Shown here: one piece after another, positions 55,048-64,000 of the stretch
How the letters are laid out: every line of letters begins with the position of its first letter
Numbering within the stretch: position 1 is the first letter of the stretch
The notes under the pieces: generated by a model
Told to the model about the DNA's origin: nothing
Databases searched by the model: none
What the model saw: only the letters and a program-made list of their open reading frames with translations
NCBI GenBank assembly: GCA_001949185.1
Contig: BDGG01000013.1
Span: 1,458,969-1,522,968, forward strand
DNA length: 64,000 nucleotides
Direction: 5' to 3'
Source: Ramazzottius varieornatus
Lineage: Eukaryota; Tardigrada; Eutardigrada; Parachela; Ramazzottiidae
Made by a program: the position numbers and the translations under genes

Positions 55048-56744
55048 TCAATTTAACCGAAGTCCGGATCTCGGCCGAGATCTCACAGAGTCGCATGTGA
55101 ATGATACGGAATTGTACTTGAAAGTTCCAGACATTTGGAAGTGTTCACTGAGGTTTGGACTTGGAGTCATCATGGCTCGTTTCAATTCCAGCAACAACCA
55201 GCGGGCGTAACAGAAACTCGGTAACACCAGTATTGGAAAAGGCTCGAAGCCTGTTCGTTGCTCTGATACACTTGCAAAAGCAGGGACGCCAGCATCGTAT
55301 GCTACGTAATACGTAAAACTTGCATGACGATACCTGAAAAGTCGCAATAATTAGCCTGGTTCTATTTTAAACCCCCGATGGACTTACGAGCTGTTATGCC
55401 TAGGTTCTCCCGCGCCTTCTCGTCCGAAGTGGCGACCTTACCTGCAGAGATAAAAAGCAGCGTTATGCAAGAGTAGGTAAGTCGACAAGGTAGGGAATAA
55501 AATAACTGGTGAAAAAGGAAAGAACAGGGAGGTTTACCACTGGTGATCTTCTTGGAGTATTCACCGTCCTCGTCCAACAAACTTCCCACCACCTTGCCGA
55601 CAATCTTCGTACCTGTCGTCATCCAGATGAAGATGCGTTCGCTAATGTCTCCATGCATCTCATCGTTGGCTCCCATATCCGACGAAGGGGAAACGTTCTC
55701 ATCCAGAGCTTTCTTGACCACTTTCTAGACCTTGGAGAAAATTCTCTTTTCCGTCACCTCGTCATCCCATAGCGCCATCTTGAGTTCGACCGATAAGGCA
55801 TCTTCGTCGAAGATACGCCTGATGGTCCTGGTGATAGTTCTGGTGATGGTCCTCTCCGATAGCTGCCCTTCCATGTGATTTTTCTTCAGGTCTTCCATCT
55901 CCTTAGATCCCACCAGCGAGTCGACATCTTAGTTCGTCATGAAGTTCTTGACTAAATTCGTGACTGTCTTGGCGATGCCTCCTCGGCCAAGTCTTTGTCT
56001 GTCAGGCGCCTGCGAGCACAGCGTTGAAGAGATTGGATGATCTTGAGAACTCTGCGAAGCTTGGCCAAGTTGGTGTCAGTAGGGTTCGTCTTGACGACGT
56101 GCGAGTTGTAGCGGGCATTGTCCAGCATACTCTCAACGGCGAGGCTATTGAAGCTGCGGAAGAGGTCGATCAGGACGTGGGGATCGGAGGCCGTGTTGAG
56201 ATCTTTGGTTTTGTCGTTCAGCTGAGCCTTCTCAACAAAGCGCTGGACATCTGCAAAGACACAAAAGTATTCGTCGGTAGTTATTCTCGAGCTAGAGAAT
56301 AACTACCGATGAATTCGAGAAATACATACACATTGACGGGAAAGAACACTATACCATGTCATGTTTTTTGGAAACGGGTTCAAAAGTTACTTAATCACTT
56401 GCAACGGTGTTGGAGACATGGCACATGCGGCTGTAGTCTTGGAGGGTCTTGTCCTGTTGGTTCCACTCAAAGAATCGGGCTTCACATCCGCATCGGTCAG
56501 AGATACACTTGGCATTGGGTATTAGGGAGCAGTTGTTCTTGTCGCAGACGTTGGGAACACTTATGACACCGACGCTGGGATTGAAGCTGCTGATTGGGAA
56601 GGAAACGTCGTCGTCATCGTGCTGATTCAATTTGCGTGGTCTGTCCCGTTTAATGGGGCTCATTAACCAGTCCGACGGTCCAGCGTGGACCCAGCCACCT
56701 AAAGCAAGAACACCTAGCAGAACCACAGATAGCCCGAACTGCAT
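55048..56744 (-). pseudogene. Decayed secreted cysteine-containing protein gene
   Basis: Exon 1 (56399-56744) starts MQFGLSVVLLGVLALGGWVH, a signal peptide, and contains an EGF-like cysteine pattern (CDKNNC, CISDRCGC). Exon 2 starts at 56250 in phase (VQRFVEKAQLNDKTKDLN). The coding pattern then shifts frame once at about 55980 and meets two in-frame stops (TAA near 55930, TAG near 55725), although the frame otherwise stays protein-like to the donor at 55538 (TKIVGKVVGSLLDEDGE). Further exon-like pieces lie at 55388-55441 and left of 55333 with good splice sites. With three lesions it is probably a recent pseudogene, or badly assembled. The family is not recognised. Confidence 0.55.
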
Positions 56745-56865
56745 GGTGCTTTTCGGAAAGGGTGAGTTATCCACAGTAAAATTTAATGTTAGCTTTACAA
56801 GTGGCGAAAACAGTGCCAGATGCTAAACAGAAAACTGATCATCACGGGAACTTCATGATGTGCGC

Positions 56866-56873
56866 TTTTTATA
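56866..56873 (-). promoter_or_regulatory. TATA-box-like TATAAAAA upstream of the decayed secreted-protein gene
   Basis: On the minus strand, about 120 bp before the chosen ATG at 56744, in a position that leaves a plausible 5' UTR. Confidence 0.45.
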
Positions 56874-58738
56874 TCGTTTCAGTTAGGTAGCTGCACGGAA
56901 GGCGAGTTCGCCTGATAAAATCAAGCTCGAATGGTCTTTTCATAAAAGTTCCGCGTTTGTCAGTCCGAAAGATCCGGAGAAGTCTACTTCTGGCCTACTT
57001 CCACGGACTACACAGCTCTTCAGCGCGCTATCCTGCTGGGTTTCTTCATTTCTTCAGCTGCGCTGGAACCAGCGGCTCCTTTTCGATTCAATTCGGCATA
57101 CGAAATGTATCTTGACTTTTAGAAACACGGGTTTCCGCGACTTTCGCAGTTGTTCAGGAGAATTCGTATTTGCATCGGAGGGTACAAGCACTTAATTTCT
57201 CGTAGAGAATTTGATGGGCTATCGAACAGCCGTAACGATTTGGGCAATGACAACCAGTTACAGCCGCACAAGGGGAAGTAACTAGGAATTCAGTGCTATA
57301 ATTCTCCACGATTTCCACGCACTACGTCATCGTATGCCGCTCTGAAATCCGCATCCGTAAAAAACTTTGAAGATCCAAATCTCCATGACCTTTCATTTCA
57401 TTTAGCACCTTTCAAAAGCATTGGCTTTTTTCCACAGCCTGAAGCTTAAAACATCGACTTTGGTATGGAGACTTCCAAAAATCAAGACTCAAATAGTCTT
57501 CGTCATAGCAGCAGCAAGATCGATCTATTGACAGGTCACAAGCTTGGTTCGATTGTCGACGTCTGTCGGTGGAAAATCATCGTCATCAGTCTACGCTTGC
57601 ATGTCTCCGCTATCGTCAATATCGACAAAATATATTCAGGGTTCTGTTGCCGTCTGCAGGCCGTGAGCAACGTCCTCGCGGGAAGCCACAAACAAAACTT
57701 GCAAAGAGCCGAAATAGCCAGACAATATCAAACGTTCCCAGGCGAGATTGCTCGGGACTCGGGAGTAGCCCATGTTTTATGCTGGGCCTGGCCGCCTAGG
57801 CTAAAAGGAGGAGTAGAAGGGCGCACGTGAGGTCGTAGGCGCTAAATCTTCCCTTTCTGTTCCATTTTTTTGTCACTATCTCGTTTCCTATAGGGGATCC
57901 GAGACTGAGCTCAGTAAGACTTTTGTTCAGCAGGTAACTCTACGTGGTTCTATCCGATTGGATCTCGTGGATTTTTTGGCGTGAAAAGAATCCTTCTCGC
58001 ACGTCTTACGTTAAACAATCAGTTTTGGAATAGGACAGTTGTTCTTCCGTCCGGAATATTCACGATTTCTGGTGATGGAATACGAGTGACTAATATATCG
58101 GTGCTGCGGCTGGACTACACCCAAACGAAAGAGACGAGAGTATCGGCTATCAATTTGTGAAAAAGTGTCGGTGCCATATCACGTTACAGGGATGTATTGC
58201 GCAGAAGGTTGAATCAGAAAAGCATGGAAAGGTGCAGACCGAAAGGTTTAGCTTGGCACACTCCAAGTACTTCAGAGAGAACGTTTGGCCAGAGGCTTCC
58301 GGTTGAACTGCGGGCTTAATCAGAGGACTGTACTTCCTTCTTGATCAATGACGCATCACGAGATTGACAACGGAGCCTTGAACCTTAATTGGAAATGCAT
58401 GGTCATCCCTCAGATAAAACAATTGGGTGTTGTCTGAGCCGATATTTATAGACCGTATATGCGTGTTGACTAAATTTGATTTGATAAGATAGGTTTTTCA
58501 TCATCTCTGCATGAACGATTACGATCATATAATTAAGCTCCCGAGGTACCTTGGTTTTACACCCGGTGCTGTGATCACGATGCGGAGTCACACTTGCTTG
58601 TTGTGACTATACTTACTAGTGTGGTTTTCGATACCGCGCATGTAATTAATCCCCGTATTCACGCTTACCGGAATAACAGGATTGTAGTTTGAACGGCTCT
58701 TTAGATTCTGACACTCTTTAAGGGCATCGTTCAGAATA
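56874..58738. other. Intergenic region, nothing recognised
   Basis: About 1.9 kb. Open frames are short and unconvincing; presumably the promoter of the receptor gene lies at the right end. Confidence 0.4.
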
Positions 58739-60948
58739 ATGGTTTTGAGAAACGAAGCTATGATCTTCAGTTTTGCGTTAATACTGAAAGCTAGCCTAGG
58801 ATTTTGTTCCTTCTATCCGCTGAATTTCATCACAATTAGTACTGGCGACAACCCAATATTCGGCCATACTACATCCGAACCCGGCTTCTTGGCGGCATAT
58901 AATCGTTTGAAACCACTTTATCCAGAGATCTTCATGAATTCCACCTGGCATTCATTTTACTATCCCGGGGGGAATATTCCCTGTGCCGATGCAGCCATCC
59001 AAATGGAATTTATTGCCGGTGACATTTACGACCAGATGAAAAATGTCTCAGGGTTTACCATTTTACTTTCTACCGGATGTAGTCTGGAAACAATGGTTTT
59101 GGGCGACTTTGCGCGAGAATGGGATGCCCCTTTGTTCTCAAGCACTTCTGGAGACACAAGGCTGGCCAATAAACTACGGTTCCCGACGGTCCTTTCCGGT
59201 AGTGGCGCTGCGGATCATACATCGATGGCCTTTGCCGCCAAAGCCTTGTTGGATAAGTACCGGTGGCGAACGCTGACTTTTTTGTACGACCTGGGATCCC
59301 AGTATCCAGGCGTGAACGCCTTCTTCACTCTTTCACACACAAACATCAAAGCTATGCTGCAGCTTAATTTAGGCGAATATTCGATTCAAACATTTCGCTT
59401 CGATTCCGGGGGGCCCGACTTCGACGCCGATGCTCTACTGCAAAAAACAAAACGTCAAAGTCGAGGTAACAACCTCTCACTACATACTGTCATGTTATTG
59501 AAAAATTGTGAAGGCATGTTCTTCAACGCACAACGTTTGACTTAGTCATCTTCTTGTTTACCCATCCCCGTGTTTTGAGACACTTTCTGGTAAGTCATCG
59601 TGAGCTCAAAAAGCAGTACTAAGTATTCCTTCCGTATCGCTCATTGGTCTTTCGGGGTTTACATCCAGGTTCGAGCATTCTATCAAGGAATGGCCGACGG
59701 TTCCTACGTATGTAGGACCTCGCTGTCTGTAAAACCTTGCCAGTCCTTGAGGAGTTTGAACGGCACACCTAACTATCCAACTGACCTAGGTGTTCTTCGC
59801 TTCGATGTTGCCCACAGTTCCCACTCGTGGCCCAATTACATGGAAGTTTTCCGACAATGATGATAGTGTAGGTTCATTACGATGCACAAGGTCGATGAAC
59901 GGTTGGGACCTTTCAGCCAGCCTGAATGCTTTTATCTACTTTTATCTGGATGCTTGTATTAATAATATGTTGACGATTCGGTAACTGCAGGCCGCTTTCG
60001 CTGCGTTCCAGAATCTGCTAGTCTTCCAGACAACAGAGCCGGCTTGGTCAGACATAAAGGATTGGATCGCCGATATTATCAACACAACGAAATCGTACTA
60101 CAACTACACACCAACTGCGGATCAGTCAGTCAACGAGATCGCCATCTCCGCCTACGAAATCCTTTATGCATTGACAGAGGCACATGCAGTCTTCTTACTT
60201 TGAGAAATAACTTTGAGGGATACTTAATTTGATGTAGAGTTTTCGGCAATGCCATAAGCTTAGTTTGTTTAACATTTACTCACAGGTACTGAACAGAAGT
60301 GGCCTTTCATCTTCTTGCGACAGATTGCTCACCGGGAGAACTCTGGCTCGAAGATTATGGAACTCATCATTGACACTTCCCTCTCGTGATTTTACACTTT
60401 CTACAACCGGGATGCGGGTAACAAACATCCCCTTTTCCCGGCTGGACTGGGAGGGAACCAGAGAGATGCAGGTGCACGACGTTGGCGTTCCCGTTTCGAA
60501 ATCTAATCACAAAACGTTTACCAACGTTACTGACTTTGTGTTAGCTTTTTAGATAATATGGAGATACATTTCCGCGAATGCCAAGCTGGTGTCCGTTTCC
60601 TCTTTATCCGAACAATGGAAAGGCGGTGGAGCTCCACCCGACCGCCCACTTTGTGGTTATGAGGGGGATCTCTGCCCCCGCTCCAGCACGGCGAACCAAG
60701 CTCTAACCGGTGCGACAGTTTTCGTCGCGCTTTCACTCTGCTTAGCGGTTGCTATGTGTATATGGTACGATATTTTTCAAGAAATGAGTTATTACCTTTT
60801 TATTCTTCCAGATAAATTATTGTTGCAGGAGCAGGCACCGCTCACAAAATTCTTCGGGCGATTTAGCGTGGTATTTCGTCGACTTGGAACGTTTTTCTAT
60901 AACTTGTCCAATATGCCCCAACAACATAATAGTGTCACAGAAGTTTAG
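58739..60948 (+). CDS. Natriuretic-peptide-receptor-like membrane receptor, short cytoplasmic tail (NPR-C type)
   Basis: Exons: 58739-59465, 59546-59589, 59669-59707, 59790-59867, 59991-60188 (end uncertain), 60286-60471, 60553-60948; about 555 residues. A signal peptide (MIFSFALILKASLGFCSF region) precedes an ANF-receptor ligand-binding fold: GCSLETMVLGDFAREWDAPL, RFPTVLSGSGAADHTSMAF, VIFLFTHPRVLRHFL, VRAFYQGMADGSY, and GGGAPPDRPLCGYEGDLC just before the membrane segment (ATVFVALSLCLAVAMCIW). Only about 60 residues follow; no kinase-like or guanylyl cyclase domain is seen downstream. That is the layout of NPR3/clearance receptors. The tail as read ends VTEV. A 76-bp GT-AG segment after CIW could be an intron, giving a different short tail. 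The donor of exon 5 is weak. Confidence 0.72.
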
Positions 60949-61206
60949 ACGACTTTAGTTTGCAAAAAGCTTCGGTTTATATACCGGATACGTTGCGTTC
61001 TTGATTGGTTTGGGAACCGGCCTCAGTCATTCTTAATTGTTTTGATATCTATCTCGTATCTCCTGTCATTAGTTTTGCCCTGCAAAGGCCACTTGGATAT
61101 CAGGTTTGACTGTCGGGCTGGGTCAGCTGCAACTACGAGTCTAGGCCGATCTCACACGAAGGTTTTTAGATATTACGATATTACCTCTGTTACGACAATC
61201 TGGCAT

Positions 61207-61760
61207 TCAATGAACTATGATTCTCGCTACAGATTTAAAGAGAGAAACAAACACTGTACGTAGGCTAAAAAATTCAGAATCGACGGAGTAATCTGTTTCT
61301 AGTGGGAAGTAATCATAGCTTGACATATTGCGCATCCCTTTGAATTTCATGCGAAAATCTACTTCGTCATCATGCAGTGTAACATAAGCAAAGTCATACG
61401 GCCGTCTTGCGGTGTAAGAGCGCGTGGGTCGTATTGTTCGACATCCAATGCATCGTGGATTGAGCAGAAGCATGATTATTTCGTGTGTGGGAGCTGGGAA
61501 GAACCACCTCAAACAGTAGATTGTTGCACGGGACATTAACCAAGTGCAGCTAGGCAGTGTTTTTCATCGCGACGTTTGAGCTCGAGCGATTCAGAGTCAA
61601 AGGCATTAGTAAGGAACGGGTCGCGCATATCCTGGAGTGCTGCTTTCTCTAGCAATAAGGATTCGGAAAAATGGATACCACAGACGCCATGATAAAACGT
61701 GAAAGCGAGCCAGTTTTCTAGGTACTCCGGCAGTTCCTTGCTGGTTGATTTGTTGATCAA
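61207..61760 (-). CDS. Unrecognised minus-strand coding-like frames
   Basis: Two adjoining frames (61536-61760 and 61207-61536) have protein-like composition, e.g. LENWLAFTFYHGVCGIHF and RRPYDFAYVTLHDDEVDF, but lie in different frames with a stop between them. They could be parts of one spliced or broken gene. No family is recognised. Confidence 0.3.
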
Positions 61761-63269
61761 TCCAAACGCATGTCACGTGATCCATAAGAACAAACATCGG
61801 ACTTCATGATGATACCAAATGTGGTCAGATCGGATGAGAGAATACAGAAATATGAGTTTTGAGCTGACAGGTGGGAGGATCGGTCACTTATGCGGCTCAG
61901 TGTACATGGCTGAGACACTTATCTGCGGTCTTGCTAGCATGCAGAAGGGAATAAGCCGTACACGTACTTTGCATAATTATGGGAATGGACGTAATTACGG
62001 GCCACCCACTTTTTGAGCCAGCTAGAAGGCTGACTGTGTTTGCTCTCATGTAGGGACCTTAAAAATCCATACGCTATGTGACTAAACTTCCGTAAAGTAC
62101 GTGCACCGAGTATTTGCATTGAGCAATTCCCTGTTCGGGCCGTATTCAAATTCATTCAACCCGACTATCGGTTCGGTTCCGAAAGCCGATGCCATAGTTT
62201 GAATTCCCGACTGCAAAAACTAATTAAAATTGTACGGGCACCAATGATATCGATACAAGCAGTTCGCTTTGCCTTCCGCTCGCTCGCAGCTTGCCTTAAA
62301 TCGAGGGAAAGTTAAACGTGCGGAGATCTTTCATGGGTGGTCTGGTTTAGGATGCTTGAAGCTGCCGTTCAGTAAGGTTTAAAACATTTGTGGGAAATAA
62401 GTTCATAGGAATGACACTGAGCAAAAAGGGGTCAGAGCAATTAATTTTGAACAGAGGTCCACAGCGTGTTTCTCACGAGGAAAGTGGTTACAGACGACGG
62501 AAAATTGTTGAGCATGTCTAATGAAAGTCAAAACGAGAAAACGGCGTACGAGTCTGGACCGGAATGAAGTTACCGGAATAAATGTATCGGTTGAACGGTA
62601 TGAAAGCAGTGTCCATTAGTAAACTTTATCTTGTGCAAAACTCGTCAAAGGAAAAAAACGTGCTCGTCAGTTCTATTGTCATGTAGTGTCTGTCGCCCGC
62701 TTCACATCCTAATAGGAAAGTTTGTGGAAATTTGGTTTGCTCACTCTAAAGAACTTTTCTGGACGATGAAACATCACTGTGGATGTTGTGTGGACCTAAT
62801 TTGCGATTTTCAGGACCTGTGTGGAGATGTTCAGATCTGGTGATGCGGATATCATTAGAAATTTTCACGTGTAGGAATCTCAAACACTCTACAACCTGCG
62901 AATACCTGCGGGAAACGTGCAGACGTACCTATGAATAACCAAAAACATTCTGTAGCAAATCTGTACCTTACTCGTTAGACTCGTGCCTCTACCCGTTGGA
63001 TAGACTATCTTTAGATCTTGTGACGAGTATATACTGTATTTTAGGGCCTTCACTTTGATCGTTTGATCAGCACAACCGATAGAAAACCAGCCTTTTTACC
63101 GGTAGTATCTGGCCTTAATCGACGAGATATTTCCAGCAAGCGACCTATACTGCCGTGCTGCCTTAAACTATTCTTCTACAGAAGACTATGGTCGGAACTA
63201 ATTCTTCGAATATAATTCTGCTTTACCCGTTTTCGGTACTTAATTCTGACGGCGTAAAAAGTTGTGACA

Positions 63270-63411
63270 TTACAGCCCCTGCTTGATTCGTTTCTCATCG
63301 TACGCTTGTTGATACGCGTTCAGGTTTTTGAAGATTGGGTAGACCCATCTCTCTCCGACATCGGTTTCTTCGATCCACAACTTCTGGCCATTCCCAAACC
63401 CATTCAGACCT
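63270..63411 (-). CDS. Possible terminal exon of an unknown gene
   Basis: An acceptor (TTTCCTAG) is followed by an open frame containing NGFGNGQKLWIEETDVGERW and ending KRIKQGL then TAA. It is exon-like in composition. Upstream exons to the right were not identified and the gene may continue past the window edge. Confidence 0.35.
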
Positions 63412-64000
63412 CTAGGAAATAAATGTTTCTACGTGGGAAACAAAAACCTATGAGAGCCGGTGCAGTGGGATCAGAAATGTAAACCGTGAGAATTATATCC
63501 CGAAAAGGGGCACGGTATAATTATGTCCTCTTTCTCATACATTCAACCAACATTGCTCCAGATCTTCAAACAAAGGTTTCAAGAGCTCGAACGACCCAGA
63601 TAAACAATTTAACAGTAGAAAAAAGGAGCACAAAATTTTTCGCAGCACTTCAAAACCATCGGCTTGATGTGAATCAGCCCGTATTCTAACTTTGCTTAGT
63701 GATGATGCCGACTCATCCATACACAAAGTCAGAAAAGAAATATTAGCAAAAATCAACGGCAATAAAATTCGAAAACAGCTCCGTCATGTACCTCTCTGAT
63801 GGTACCTGAGACGGAGAGAAGTTATGAATTAAATCGGTTGGATGGATTAACCGCAGTTGATGTCACGGAAAACAAAGGATAACAGTACACGCACCTGGCC
63901 TAAATGTGGGGATGGATAAAAATGTGGGGAAGGAGCGAAACGACTGTGCTTCGATTAATTGGTCAACCAAAGCTGGCCCGTGTCGCTTTCGCTCCGTTCC

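Larger units (their letters stand above)
60949..64000. other. Mostly unassigned right end
   Basis: No complete gene recognised in 3 kb. Two minus-strand pieces are listed separately. No cyclase, kinase or transposase fragments were found. Confidence 0.35.

Noticed and set aside
1-64000. tRNA, rRNA or CRISPR features
   Set aside because: No cloverleaf-like sequence, rRNA core or regularly spaced repeat array was seen by eye; a covariance-model scan would be decisive for tRNAs.

Overview
The window is nuclear DNA of a compact invertebrate animal genome. Almost every gene is split by GT-AG introns, mostly 50-100 bp long. The products are animal housekeeping proteins: CNOT1, EFR3, VPS28, BRIX1, UTP23, RNA polymerase I subunit RPA43, ZRANB2, PSMG3, a METTL2/8-type tRNA methyltransferase, an SH3BP5-type Rab11 exchange factor and a DHX30-type helicase. 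There are no bacterial operons, rRNA, tRNA or CRISPR arrays that I could find. Gene density, intron size and a Tc5-like transposon would fit a small-genome ecdysozoan such as a tardigrade, but the species cannot be proven from the sequence alone.

Layout. 1-2,270: 5' part of an M1 aminopeptidase gene (-), with two candidate first coding exons. 2,900-6,000: BRIX1 (+), convergent with a METTL2/METTL8 gene (-). 6,000-7,550: unresolved DNA with a degenerate repeat. 7,597-8,598: SH3BP5-like (+). 8,793-12,113: EFR3 (-). 12,100-14,780: no convincing gene. 14,783-18,410: two secreted-protein genes (+), the second frameshifted. 18,882-22,354: VPS28 (-) and ZRANB2 (-). 22,882-23,316: possible small membrane-protein gene (-). 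23,439-37,072: complete 29-exon CNOT1 (+). 38,169-41,413: PSMG3 (-), UTP23 (+), POLR1F (-). 41,863-53,349: DHX30-like gene (+), whose 6.7-kb first intron holds a Tc5-like transposon and a hAT remnant. 53,630-54,775: Rieske protein (-). 55,050-56,744: decayed secreted-protein gene (-). 58,739-60,948: natriuretic-peptide-receptor-like gene with a short tail (+). 60,950-64,000: mostly unassigned.

Relations between genes. BRIX1, UTP23 and POLR1F all serve ribosome production. CNOT1 scaffolds mRNA deadenylation. VPS28 (ESCRT-I), EFR3 (plasma-membrane PI4K anchoring) and SH3BP5 (Rab11 activation) act in membrane traffic. These genes are not co-transcribed: neighbours are mostly divergent or convergent, with short shared intergenic gaps.

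The strongest unexplained signal is a short foldback repeat. Its arms read roughly AACTCGACCAGATCGTTTTC then CCAAGTGGCGCAC, and it recurs about twenty times, every copy inside an intron (thirteen CNOT1 introns, two DHX30 introns, one Rieske intron, one aminopeptidase intron). Exon limits below were derived by hand from splice signals and reading phase. Most were cross-checked by codon phase across the junctions.
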